Assembly (NCBI GenBank): GCA_009599575.1
Contig: VWND01000005.1
Location: 992,001 to 1,056,000, forward strand
Reading direction: 5' to 3'
Source: Blumeriella jaapii
Lineage: Eukaryota > Ascomycota > Leotiomycetes > Helotiales > Drepanopezizaceae
DNA: 64,000 bases
Positions 35,286 through 47,190 of this stretch are shown here, one piece after another. The notes under the pieces were generated by a model that did not search any database, was not told the origin of the DNA, and worked only from the letters and a program-made list of their open reading frames with translations. The first letter of the stretch is position 1. The number at the start of each line of letters is the position of its first letter. The position numbers were made by a program, and so were the translations under genes.

Positions 35286-37649
35286 TATAAATTTTCTTTT
35301 TATTTTTTATTTAATTTTTTCGTCGTCGGAATTTATTTTTATAAATCGAGCTTCGTTCCCAAAGCGTATTTGTAAACGAATGCGAAGTTCGGCTGAAATA
35401 ATAGTAGAAAAAAAAAAGCAGGCTTTTTTAGTTTCGGAAGCAGAACAACTAATATTTTTACAATAAAAAAGAAATTAATAATAATCGTTTTGTGTTTGGT
35501 AATAATTGTAAAGTTTTTTTTTCGGTGGTAAAAGCTTATTTTCGTTATTTATCGATTTAATATGTTTTTTATTAGTAATTTTGGTTTTAGCCAATTTTAA
35601 TTTGGTCGAGTAAAGTTTCTAAGGAAAACGGGTAGCGAATTTTATTATAAAATTATATGCTTTGATAACGTTTTTTAATGGTTTTTAAAATTGGTTTTCG
35701 GCGTTATAACCATATTATTATATTAAATAAAAAAAGTTAGGGTTTCGTTTAAAATTAAAAATAGCGTTTATAACTTATAGCAAGCTTTCGTTTGCGTCGA
35801 TAAAAACAAAAAAAAAAAAGGGTTTTTTGCTTTAAAAAAGAATCGTTATAGGCAGGTTTAAGCAAATTAATATAAAAAACAAAATGTAATAGTTTTTGTT
35901 CGAAAAATAATTTCAGCTTGTAATTATAAAAACCTAGAATTTCGGCGATTTTATAAAAATCGTAAAATTTGTTATTTAGTTTTTTAATTAATCTGATGGA
36001 AGTTATATTGCGTTTATTAAAAAATACGATATTTTTTATTTTGTAAGCAGAAGCTGGTTAGCGTTGTTAATTAAAATAATGTTTTTGGTCGGCTAACGCT
36101 GAAATCAGATTTGTACGTAAAAGTAATTTTAACTTTTTTATTTTATCGGCGAAATCATTTTTTTTCGTATTTGCTATTCGCAAAATGCGTAAAATAAAAC
36201 CTAAAATAAACTTAAATAAAAAAAGCTTATTCGGAAATAAAAGTTTTTATTGGCGTAAAAAAAAGAAACTTCGGTAGAAGCGTTTACAACGTTATTCGCT
36301 GCGAATTCAGCTAAAAAAAGCCAGTTTTTTCTAATTTTTTTAGGCGTATTCGACGAATTATTTTAAATAAGAAAATAAATAAGCGTTCGCGTTTTCGGTT
36401 TGGCCGTTTGTTTCGGAATAAAAGCTGGTGGATAGCGTAATATTGGTTTCGAGACGATAATTAATAGCTTTTTCAAAATATATAAAACAAACAGGGAATC
36501 TTGGTTTAAAATTATAAAATCGAAGAAATTATATAAACGCCAAATATTTTTGCAAAACAACTTGGCTAAATCTGTCGCTTTTATAACTATATAACAGGCT
36601 ATATAATATCGTTTTTTGATAAGACGATAAATTATTATTATAATCAAATTGTTTAGATTTTTATGCTTTTTTATTAAAAAAAAGCTTATAAAATCGATTA
36701 ATATATAATTCTAACGGCGTAAAAAAATAAGCAGAAGTTTGAAAAGTTTTTAATAGCGTTGATTAATGCTTATATTGCGAAAGCAGCCGTTGCAATTGCG
36801 AATAAATTTTTTGCAATTTTCGGAAATCAATAGCTAATAATAATTTTTATTAATAATTTCGTAAAGCTTGTTTTTGCCAGAATAGCTTGTTTTTATTAAA
36901 TCATAGGCTATTTGTAAAAGCCAGATACGAATAAAAACGTTTAAATTTAATATATCGAAAACGTAAAATCGGTTTCGGAAATACAATTTATTATTATGTA
37001 TAACGCATTTAAAAAGTTGTAACGTTTTGAATTTCGGAATACCTTTTGATTTAAACATTTTCTTTTTAATAGCGATTTACAACTTATTAATAAAATAGTA
37101 TTTATTTAAAAATCGTAAAAGCTTTTCGTCGTTTGCTTCGGATTGTTTTAACGAAGCTGAAAAAGCGATTAAAACTTCGGTCAGATAATATTTTTTAAAA
37201 AAAGCTTGATTTTGAAATTAAACTTTTTCGTTTAAAATTTTTTAAAAAAGGTTTTGAAAGCGTCGGATTAAAAAATCAGGTTTGCTATTTTGTTTTTTAA
37301 ATTTAAATATATTTACAAAATCAAAACTAGCTAAAAACTCGCTTTAGCGTATTTAACGCTTGTTAAATTGCTTAATTATTATAAAATATTTTAAATTTCG
37401 ATGATTTGTAAATATTCGAATTAAATAGGCAGCTTTTTGTAATTCGGTTCGTTAATTTTCGAAGCAACGTATAATAACGAAAAGTTTTTTATTATAAATC
37501 TTATAATTGTATTAGGCTAAATCGAACTTTTTCGATATAAAAGCGATTGGATGGAATACTTTTGCATCGTTTTTCTAAAAAAGAATTTTTAAAAAAACGT
37601 AATTAAAAGCGTTAGTTTTAATAAATATTTTTTTGTTAAAATTAAAATG
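35286..37649 (-). pseudogene. D2 pol, distal part: RNase H end, integrase, chromodomain
   Basis: Reading from 37649 leftward: RNase H remnant, zinc domain (open minus frame 36834-37058), DDE core (36363-36647, with T-D-L-A-K-L-F-C and S-K-P-type strands), GPY/F-like module near 35850-36000, chromodomain near 35650-35740, Lys-rich tail near 35310-35600. Colinear with D1 26600-28790. RIP stops frequent; the insertion of F removed the junction to RT. Confidence 0.82.
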
Positions 37650-37654
37650 GAATA

Positions 37655-37956
37655 TGTTGCGCTATATTTACATTCCTTTATTTTCTTTTATTTTTTTTGT
37701 TCCAGATTCATTTTTTCTGTACGCTTTCAGTAGTTAAATGTTTCTGGAGCTCGGAAAAGCTCGTAGTCACGTAATAACGAGCTTTTTCGGAAACTAGTTT
37801 TTCCGAGCGATTGATTAAGCGAGCTCGAACCTTTCGTTTTCTGCGAAAAGCTCGCCAGTCAGATTTAAAACAATATAAGTAATATCTTATTGCATATAAT
37901 TTATCCGTTCCAGCTTTCGGTAAAAGTTTTTATCGATTATTCGGCTATGTACGACA
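37655..37956 (+). repeat. 5' LTR of F
   Basis: 302 bp, TGTTGCGC...TACGACA. Compared with the clean solo copy at 59353-59654, the changes I could see are transitions. Confidence 0.94.
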
Positions 37957-37977
37957 GTTATAAGCTCCGGAGCTAAT
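37957..37977 (+). other. Putative primer-binding site of F (half-tRNA type)
   Basis: Immediately after the LTR: GTTATAAGCTCCGGAGCT. The complement, allowing one RIP change, contains CTCATAA, the anticodon loop of a tRNA-Met. This resembles priming by a cleaved 5' half of tRNA-Met, as known for Drosophila copia. Confidence 0.45.
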
Positions 37978-38420
37978 TAATAAGCTTTTTTTTGCAATGC
38001 ATACGCTAAAAAACTCGTTGAAAGCTTTTACCGGTTAATTTATTCGAATTATTAAAAAATTTCGTGAAAAATTATATTTTGCAAAGTTTTTTTTATTTAG
38101 CAAAAGGCTACGAATCGATAAAAGGCTATTGAAAATGCGGAAAGCATTAATTTTTCGATTTTTTTTTAAATTACAAATTTTATTTTTATTTTTTTACTTT
38201 TTTCAATTTAATTAATCGACTTTTCATAACGAAAATAATATATCGGCTTTTACGAAAAAAAAGGTTTTTTTTTACGATTTAAAATCGTGGATTTTTTAAT
38301 TAAAAACGTACAAATTTCACCGATCAGAGATTTTTTCTTTCGATTATACCGATTTTAATTTTTTTATTTCGCTTTTTTATTAATAAACGATTATAAAAAC
38401 AGTTTTTTATATTAGTTTAT
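37978..38420 (+). other. F leader, no gene seen
   Basis: T-rich segment between the primer site and the D3 insertion. Frames are short. The gag start lies probably near or just after the D3 insertion site. TTTAT at 38416-38420 is the D3 target duplication. Confidence 0.5.
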
Positions 38421-38592
38421 TGTAAGGGGGCGAACGAGCAGAAGATTCGTAGATGATTTGCATTGACTACGAGGTTCTAAGTTAGAGGTGTCGCGAAGTT
38501 TAAAATATAATGTGTGCGGGCTCCGATGTCACGTAACAACAACGTAACCTTCGGACCACGTAACTAACGAACTGACGTCTTATCCTCTTATA
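38421..38592 (-). repeat. 3' LTR of D3
   Basis: TGTAAGGGGGCG...CTCTTATA on the plus strand. CACGTG sites altered to CACGTA/ACGTAA. Confidence 0.93.
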
Positions 38593-40430
38593 TATAATTC
38601 TCCTTTCCATTTTTTACTTAATTTCTTCGTCGTCGAAATTTATTTTTATAAATCGAGTTTCGTTCGCGAAGCGTTTTTGTAAACGAATGCGGAGTTCAGC
38701 TGGAATAATAGAAGAAATGGTAGTAAAGGCAGGCTTTTTTAATTTCGGAAGCAGAACAATTAATTTCTTTGTAATAAAAGAGGAATTGGTAATAATCTTT
38801 TTGTGTTTGGTAACGGTTGTAAAAGCCTTTTTTGATAATAAAAGCTCGTCTTTGTTATTTATCGATTTGGCACGTTTTTTATTGGCAATTCTGGCTTTAG
38901 CTAGTTCTGTTTTGGTCGAATAAGATTTCTAAGAAAAACGTATAACAAATTCAATTATAAAATTGTGTACGTTAACAACGTTTTTTAATAATTCTCAAAA
39001 CTGATTTTCGGCGTTATAGCCACGCTATTATATTAAATAAAAGAAATTAAAGTTTTGTTTAAAATCGAAAATAGCGTTTATAACTTATAGCAAGCTTCCG
39101 TCTGCGTCGATAAAAACAAATAGAAAGGGAGGGTTTTTCTGCTTTAGGAAAGGGTCGTTATAGGCAGGTTTAAGCAAATTGATATGAAAAACAGAGTGTA
39201 ATAGTTTTTGCTCGAAAGGTAATTTCAGCCTGTAATTATAAGAACTTAGAATTTCGGCGATTTTATAAAAACCGTAGAATTTGTTATTTAGTTTTTTAAC
39301 TGGTTTGGTGGAAATTATATTACGTTTGTTAAGAAATACGTTATTTCTTACTTTGTAAGCAGAAGCTAATTGGCGTTGTTAATTAAAATAGTGTTTCTGG
39401 TCGGCTAACGCTGAAATCAGATTTGTACGTAAAAATAATTTTAATTTTTTTATTTTGTCGGCGAAATCGTTTTTTTCCGTATTTGCTATTCGCAAAATGC
39501 GTAAAATGGAACCTAGAATAAGCTTAAATGGAAAAAAGCTTATTCGAGAATAAAAACTTTTATTGGCGTAGAAAGGGAAAACTCCGGTAGAAGCGTTTAC
39601 AGCGTTATTCGCTGCGAATTCAGCTAGAAGAAGCCAGTTTTTCCAATTTCCTTAAGCGTATTCGACGAATTGTTTTAAATAAAAGAATAGGTAAGCGTTC
39701 GCGTTTTCGGTTTGGCCGTTTGTTTCGGAATAAAAGCTGGTGAATAGCGTAATATTAGTTCCGAAACGGTAATTAATAGCCTTTCAGAACTATAAAACAA
39801 ACAAAAAACCTCGGTCTGAAATTATAGAATCGGGAAGATTATATAAACGCTAAATATTTCTGCAAAATAATTTGGCTAAGTCTGTCGCTTTTATAATTGT
39901 ATAGCAGGCTGTGTAGTATCGTTTTTTGGTAAAGCGACAAACTATTACTATAATCAAATTGTTTCGATTTTTATGCTTTTTCACTGGAAAAGGGCTTATA
40001 AAATCGACCGATATATGGCTCCAACGGCGTAAAAAAATAAGTAAAAGTTTGAAAAGTTTTTTTAATAGCGTTGATTAATGCTTGTATTGCGAAAGCAGCC
40101 GTTGCAATTGCGAACAAATCTTTTGCAATCTTCGGAAATTAATGGCCAATAATAATTTTTATTAATAATTTCGTAAAGCTTGTTTTTGCTAGAATGGCCT
40201 GTTTTTACTAAATTATAGGCCATTTGTAAAAGCCAGATACGAATAGAAACGTTTAAATTCGATGTATCGGAAACGTAAAATCGGTTTCGAAAATACAATT
40301 TATTATTACGTATAACGTATTTAAAAAATTGTAACGTTTTAAATTTCGGAATACTCTTTGGTTTAAGCATTTCTTTTTTAGTAGCGATCCACAATTTGTT
40401 AATAAAATAATATTTATTTAAAAATCGTAA
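38593..40430 (-). pseudogene. D3 integrase, chromodomain and C-terminal tail
   Basis: The open minus frame 40062-40394 (110 aa) covers the zinc domain: H-S-S-K-N-K-L...C-K-R-F-V-R-N-C-N-G-C-F, with the HHCC spacing visible. The DDE core lies at about 39650-40000, the GPY/F-like module at 39160-39330 (least mutated of the three D copies), the chromodomain near 38940-39050 and the Lys-rich tail at 38600-38930. The plus-strand frame 38687-38923 is antisense to the tail and not a gene. Confidence 0.83.
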
Positions 40431-41755
40431 AAGCTTTTCGTCGTTTGTTTCGGATTATTCTAGCGAAGCCGGAAAAACGATTAAAACTTCGGTCAGATAG
40501 TATTTTTTAAAAAGGGTTTGGTTTTGGAACTGAATTTTTTCGTTTGAAAAATCTTGAGAGAAGTTTTAAAAACGTCGGATTAAAAAGTCAGGTTTGCCAT
40601 TTTGTTTTTCAGGTTTAAATATAACTATAAAATCAAAACCAGTTAAAAATTCGCTTCAGCGTATTTAACGCCTATTAAATTGCTTAGTCGTTATGAAATA
40701 TTTTAAATTTCGATAGTCTGTAAATATTCGAATTAAATAGATAGCTTTTTGTAATTCGGTTCGTTAATTTTCGAAGCAACGTATAATAGCGAAAAGTTTT
40801 TTGTTATAAATTTCGTAATTGCATTCGGCAGAATCGAACTTTTTTAATATAAAAGCGACTGGATAAAGTATTTTTGCATCGTTTTTTTAAAAGAGAATCT
40901 CCGAAAAAACGTAATTAAAAGCGTCAGTTTTAACGAATATTTTTTTGTTAAAATTGAAATAGAACAACGTAGGTGCAGTCGTAAAAGCCGATTTAAGAAA
41001 TTCGAAAGCTTTTATACAGTCGTCGTTAAAATTCCATTTAATATTTTTCTTCGTTAAATTCATCAAAAATATAACGATTCTAAAAAAACCTTTAATAAAT
41101 CGTCGATAAAAATTCGCAAAACTTAAAAACGCTTATACGTTTCTGACGTTAAAAGAGAGATTTTAGCTCGTAATCGCTTCGAGCTTTTTAAGATTTATTT
41201 TGATTTTAATAATAAAAATAATCATCCTAAAGTAAACGATTTTTTAAATTTCGAATTCGCATTTTTTTATATTTAATTACAGGCCTGCGTCAGAAAAAAC
41301 TTAAAAAACAAAATTAACGTGTTTTTTGTGTTTTTAAAAATCGTTTAAATAAACTAGAATATCGTTTATGTAAGCTGTATAAAAAATATTTAAATAAGAT
41401 CGTAGAATATCGTTTATACGAAATTAAAACGTGGCGAAGGCGTTGTATAATCCGAAAAGCATAACCAAAGATTCGAACAAGCTATATCTCGTATTAAATA
41501 CAATAAGCCATTTATAGCCTTTTTTTATTCGAATTTTATTAAAAGCAGCGAAAACGTCGAGTTTAATATAATATTTGGCTTTGCTTAATCGTAAAAGCGT
41601 TTTTTAAACCAATAGTAAAAAGTATCGGTTTTTAATTATAATAGCGTTAAAAGCCTTGTAATCGACGCAAAATCGTAATTCTCCTTTTGATTTTTTCGCG
41701 AATAAAACTGGAAAAGCTGCGGAAAAAAAGCTCGCTCGGATCCAGCCTTTTTCGA
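40431..41755 (-). pseudogene. D3 reverse transcriptase and RNase H
   Basis: RT from about 41755 to 40960 with the catalytic block near 41355-41375 (altered as in D1), the connection motif near 41090-41120, and RNase H from about 40955 to 40555. Single copy of the 30-bp unit that is duplicated in D1 (near 40480-40510). RIP stops throughout. Confidence 0.82.
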
Positions 41756-42650
41756 GGTTTTTTTTAAAAAATTTGCGTAAAACTTAAAATTCGTCGACTA
41801 ATATATTATACAAAAGGCCGTATAAAAATATTGCTTCAAGTCGAAGTTCTATCGTATAATCAACGCTTTTTTTATAAAATGCAAGTTTATCAATTTCGAT
41901 AAAATCAAAAGCGGCTAGATAATAATAGTAATAAAAAAAGAGTTTTATTCGAAAATCGATTAGCGGTTTGGTTTAAAAGGCCAAACGAATATTTTTTAAT
42001 AAAGCTTTAGCGAAGTAAAGTTCGGCTGAAAGTTGTTGTCGTATAATTTAAGAAAGCTTATTTTTTTGCAATTGATCGATTTTAAATAATATAATAGAAG
42101 GAGATTCGTCGGTTGGAACGTTTAGTTTATATAATTATTAATTAATTTCGTATAAAAAGGCAAAAAATACCTCGACTTTTAATTAAAAAGCTAAAATAAT
42201 AAATACAGCTGCTTTTGTACGACGAAATAAAGCTGGTAGAACGACAGTTTTGTAAAAGTGGCGTTTCTGGACTAGGCTTAAAACGGCCAATTAATAAATG
42301 CGTTAAAATAAGCAATTCGTACGGCAAAAATCTAAATTAAAACAAAAAGTGTTCGTGGTTTAATTAATATAAGAATTGTATATCCGAAACTAAAGCTTTT
42401 CTAAAATAAAATCGTATTTTCCTAGTGTTGTAATAAAAGCTGTAATTAATTCGGTGTGGCCGGCGGTATTAATTTAAAAAAAGATTTGGTAAATAACATC
42501 GCCGTAAATGGAAGAGCGTTCGTCAACTACGGTAAATTTACGTAGGTTAATAAATAAAACAAAAATTAATTCGTAATATTATACGAAAAAATAGTTAATA
42601 AAATTATCGGTAGCTTCGGAATCGTTTAAAAAGTAGGTTTTAATATATAT
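41756..42650 (-). pseudogene. D3 protease and linker
   Basis: Protease near 42345-42650, colinear with the D1 D-S-G-A region, then the linker whose minus frame 42142-42327 stays open for 61 codons. No extra domain recognised. Confidence 0.7.
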
Positions 42651-43905
42651 ATTATTAATAGTTATAATACAAAGCAATATTAAATATGATTCCGGAACGC
42701 CGTTTAAAACAAATAATTTTAATTTATTTTTTAAAAGTTTCTAATAGTAATAATTATTAAAAACAGTTAGTTTCCCGACTTTTTTGCTTCGGCTTTAGCT
42801 TTTTTAATCTAAAGGAAGTCGGAGCAATTAGCAGCGCGGTGTTTATCGCTAGCATATTATAAACAAAAGTTATTAGCAAAAAGGTAGATTCGGCGCGCTA
42901 ATTTTTCGGTATTATTTATTAGGCGTTTGTTTTTGGCTATATCGGCTGCGGTTTATATAATTGCTTTGGTTTAAATAGCGCTGAGATTCATAAGGTCGCT
43001 TTAAATAATAGTCGTAATAACAGTTTTAAATATAAAAGCAGAAGAAATGATTTCCGTATTGCGGCCTTCGGTTTTATAATAATTAAGATTCAGTTATCGA
43101 AAAACGGTATCGGTTTCGCGTATTTAAGCGTAAAAACCAATAAAATCGGTTTTCAAATCGGAAAAATTAATATAAAACAAACGAGTGACTATATCAGAAT
43201 AAAAAGCTTCGCGCAGAATAGCGATAACGGCTTTATTATTAAATTTAATATGATTTTTAATTTCCAGCTAAATAAAAAAAAAAATAAACAGAAGTTGATT
43301 GCTTTGCTTAAAAAATAAAATTCTTTTAAATACATCTGCTTATTGATTAAAAACACCGAACGATTATTAAAGAATTTGAATTATTTTTGCAATAATCAGA
43401 TAAAAAAAAGTGCCGTTCGTACGTAAACCTTTTTGTAAAGCGCTTTTGGCTATATCGGAAAGGCGGGAAAAAAAATAATTTATGCGATTCTGTTCGGTCG
43501 CATATCAGTTTTGATTAAAACGGAGCTTTAAGATTATATTTTAAAAAAAAATAATAAAATGCTTCGTAACGTTGCCGATGCTATCCGAACCTATGAATTT
43601 ATCGAAGTCGGGAAAGACAGGTGTTTTTCTTTTTGCGTTTAAAATGTTCGGTGTATTTTGACTAATAGGAGCTTGTTTTCGGAAATTAGCAAAATCGGCT
43701 TCGCGGTTTTAAATCATTTTTTTTTAAAAGGCTTTCTTTTCCTAGTATTATACCGTCTGAACATTTAGCTTTTAAGCGAAATCATTTAGTTTGGCTTTGA
43801 ATAATATTATTATATCGTTCTGCTTTACCGCGTAGGCGAAAATATCGAGGATTTTTTAAAAACAAGCTTCCGTATTAGCAATCAGGGCGGCGACGATTTG
43901 GTCGG
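42651..43905 (-). pseudogene. D3 gag
   Basis: Colinear with D1 gag. The zinc-knuckle region lies near 42830-42890, with the His-Arg-Ala-(A/V)-x-Cys end readable on the minus strand. The capsid-like segment lies near 43430-43610. Confidence 0.68.
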
Positions 43906-44232
43906 GGTATTTAAAATGCCCTAAAATAAAGCAATTAAAAAATTCCGATAATTTAAAAAGTTCCGACATTTCGGTATTGGTGCCCGTTAAGAAAAAAGCG
44001 TAAAATATGTTTTGTTCCGGAATATAAGCAAAAGCAAAACAGAATTTTTTAAATGTAAATCTTATGTTAAAAAGGGTTATCGTTTCGTAGTTTCGTATAA
44101 AAGGTCGTAAAAGTCGTAAGGTTGTGTCGCGATAAAGTTAATTTTTTGTATGCGCAAAGGCAAAACAGAATTGGCAGGCTTTTTCAATTCGAGGGCTGAA
44201 ATAAGAGTGTCAGGAGTATTTGATAATTAATA
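43906..44232 (-). other. D3 leader, no gene seen
   Basis: Untranslated segment between 5' LTR and gag. Contains ATATTAATTATC-type sequence next to the LTR, as in D1. Confidence 0.5.
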
Positions 44233-44404
44233 TGTAAAAAGGCGAACGAGCAAAAAGTTCGTAGATAATTTGCATTGATTACGAGGTTCTAAGTTAGAAG
44301 TGTCGCGAAATCTAAAATACAATGTGTGCGGGCTCCGATGTCACGTGACAACAACGTGACCTTCGGACCACGTGACCAACGAACTGACGTTTCATTCTTT
44401 TACA
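44233..44404 (-). repeat. 5' LTR of D3
   Basis: 172 bp. Carries two intact CACGTG boxes (44342-44347, 44369-44374). The minus frame 44312-44536 crosses the LTR-F junction and is artefactual. Confidence 0.94.
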
Positions 44405-44409
44405 TTTAT

Positions 44410-45603
44410 CGATCAGAAAAACAAAAAGCGCTAAACAAATTACAATCGAAAATGCGCCGAATATAACGGAATAACCGAAGCAAAAAAAAGCCGCCGTTAC
44501 GATTGATAATTTTTCCGATAAGTTTCGACCAGTCAATTTGATTTTCGACGATTTGAAAAATAAAATCGATTATTTTTTTAAAAACTATTTAAAAAAGTTT
44601 AAGAAATAACAAAAGTACGTTATTGTTTATTAAAAATTGCTCGATTGGGTTTTTTTAATTAATTATAAAAACTAATTTGATAAATTTTACAATTACTTAA
44701 TCGGAAATTAACGCTATTAATAATAAGAAAGCGTACGCTATTTTTTATATTAATTTGTAAAAAGATTTTTCAATAAATAAAAATGTGCGTAGGGTCAAGA
44801 ATTTATATTACGAAAAAAAGCAAAAGTTATTTTAAATATTCGTTCGTATTTTAAAAAAAGATATTGCCCCTGCATACTTTTTCGTAGTTAGCTCCGTCAG
44901 ATTTGACTACAGAAACACTTTTCGCAAAGCGTACAACGGAAAGATAAATATAACCGAATAAGTGAAGAAATAGCAGACCGTTTATAAAGCAGCTATCGAA
45001 TACAAAATTTCTGATATAAATAGCCGCTACGTTGCTACCGATTTTCTCGACGCAATCGCCGTATATATTAATTTATAATAGGCGAACGGTAAAAAGGCTG
45101 AGTATTTGGAAAACGAATTTGCCGGCCTTTTTATAAAAAAAACTCTAATCGAACTGAGCTTTATAATTTCTTTTTTTAAAAACAACCGAGGATTCGATAA
45201 TTTAAGCCGAAAAGTCGGAGTTTTTGCTATTTTCTTTTTCGATTTTAAAAACAACGATATTTCGAAAGATCGTAGAAAAAAAAAAAGGAAAAAGCAAAAA
45301 AAAAAAGAAAAAAGATATAACTGCCTATACGACACTTTAAAAAAAAAGCGCTATTTTTATTTTCTAACCGATTGTAAAAAGCTTTTGTACGTAATAAATA
45401 ATCGTCGTAAAAAAAAGATTTTTTTTAACTTTTTAAATAGGCAGAAAATCGCTGAAATACGAAAAAAGCTGTTTTTCAATTATAAAAAGGCTTTGAAAGT
45501 TTTAAATAAAAAAAGTATCCAAATGGTCGCAATTAATAAAATTCTTAAAGTTTTAATAATTAAGCCAAAACAAATTCCAAAATTAATTTTTAAAAACGAT
45601 TAA
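44410..45603 (+). pseudogene. F gag
   Basis: Copia-type Gag. The N-terminal part (44410-45105) is broken by stops. An open frame 45106-45603 (165 aa) covers the C-terminal half with a very basic Lys/Arg run near 45270-45310. A Cys/His-like box follows (Y-N-C-L-Y-D-T...Y-F-Y-F-L, about 45317-45362), which reads as a zinc knuckle with Cys-to-Tyr RIP changes. The minus frame 45027-45335 is a shadow. Confidence 0.68.
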
Positions 45604-46080
45604 AAAAAGTTTTTTACCGCAACTTTCTGTTTTTTTTGCTTTGATGCGATTAAAAAGCATTTCGGAATTAATATTCTGGCTTTAAAACCTGGTTAATATT
45701 ATTTTTTAAACAAAAGTATTTTTTTTAATAACTGTTTTAAAACCTATTTAATAAACGACAAAAACTTTTTTATCGAAAAATCTTATAAAAAAATTAATAA
45801 TTTTATTAACAGCGTTTATATAAATATATAAAGTTTTTTAATCGTCGAGAAAAAAAATCGTTTAATAAAAAAGGTTTTTCGCAAAAAAAATAAAAAGCTT
45901 TAGGATATGATTTTTAATAACGTAGCGTTTATTCCAGATTTTATTATTAATATTATTTCCGCTAGTTTTTTGGCTAAAAAAAATTACTGGTTTCAAAGGT
46001 TAAATAATACTTTTCGTTTAAAAAATTTTAAAAGTTTTATTTTAAAACGTTAATATCAAATAATCGCCGATTTTTATATA
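45604..46080 (+). pseudogene. F protease and pre-integrase region
   Basis: Degraded Copia protease: a T-Y-L-I-N-D-K-N-F-F segment near 45737-45765 where D-S-G-A-(T/S)-x-H should precede, and F-I-P-D-F-I-I-N-I-I-S near 45930-45962, the conserved C-terminal protease strand. A GAG-pre-integrase-like W-F-Q-R-L segment follows near 45988. Inactive. Confidence 0.6.
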
Positions 46081-47190
46081 TTTAAATATATCAAAATCAA
46101 TTGCTTTTTTTGTTCGTATTTTTCACGTAATAATTTAAACTTTTTAAAACGTGATTCGCCCGGTTTAATAATTTATATAATTCCGAAACGTCGTACGCGT
46201 TATAAATTCAAAAAAAGCAGCGTATTTACGTACGATCGGATCGGAATAACGATGCGCGCTTATAGCATTTTCGTTCGGGCCATTTAAATAAAAACGCGTT
46301 CGAAAAACTGATCGAAAATACTTGTAAAATAAAAATTAAAAGCTTAACTAAAATGAAATGCGAAAAGTGTGCTGTTACGCATTTAAAACAGGTAATTTTA
46401 AAAGCAATATTAAAAAACAAATTTTCCAGGCTTTTTTTTTTCGCATCGGCTAAGATTTTTACGATTATTCCAAAAGTCGTAAAAAAGCTTATAACGGCTC
46501 GACGTAAATATTTTTAATAAAAAACGAATATAATAAAAAGATTTAAGCCTTCGTTATTAAAACGAAAAATATAAAAATCGTTTTGAACCGTTTTTAAACG
46601 TTCGACGCATAAATAAAACGCTAATACAATTTTTTTATTTGCAAAATTCGACAAAATAACGAATCGTCGGTAATTCCAAAGTAAAAAAATATTATTTCGA
46701 AATATTAAAAATAAGCGGAGCGTAAAAGTATCGATCTGAAATTAATTTTATTTTACGTATACCAGCTAAATAACTCGATCGAACGAGCAAAAAGAAAAAT
46801 AATTAAGCGTTCGATAAAAATAAAAATTAAAGCGGGCTTTTTAATTTTTTTTTGGCCCGAAACGATAAAAGCAACAGCGCATTTGTATAATATATCGCCG
46901 CTTGCGAAAAAACAATTTAAATTTTCAAATAAAATTTTATATAATTAATTTAGATAATATTTCCGGTATTACGACTTTGCTATTATAAAAGCGCGTACGG
47001 CCGATCTTAGACCAGATTGGAGTAAGATTTATACGTACGAAACTCGTGCGTACCTAATAATAAAAAATCGGAAAGCTATAAAACATAAAAGAAAATTTAA
47101 AGTTTTTCCGAAAAAACATATCGGATATTTAATTAAATATAACGCTTTTAATATTTACAAAATCTGAATATTTTAATTAATGCGTATAAT
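46081..47190 (+). pseudogene. F integrase
   Basis: Copia integrase located before RT. Visible: zinc end C-F-F-C near 46105, R-Q-N-N-E-S-S core near 46650-46675 (second Asp changed to Asn), Q-L-N-N-S-I-E-R-A near 46760-46790 supplying the catalytic Glu, F-W-P-E-T-I-K-A-T-A-H-L-Y-N near 46850-46895, and a distal H-I-G-Y-L-I-K-Y motif near 47115-47145. RIP stops between blocks. Confidence 0.85.

Larger units (their letters stand above)
38421..44404 (-). mobile_element. D3: full-length chromodomain Gypsy element inside F
   Basis: 172-bp LTRs (38421-38592 and 44233-44404), TSD TTTAT (38416-38420, 44405-44409), 5,984 bp. Youngest insertion on this side of the nest. Retains more G and C than D2. 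Confidence 0.95.

Noticed and set aside
44312..44536. 74-aa minus ORF
   Set aside because: Crosses the D3 LTR and F gag junction; no domain.
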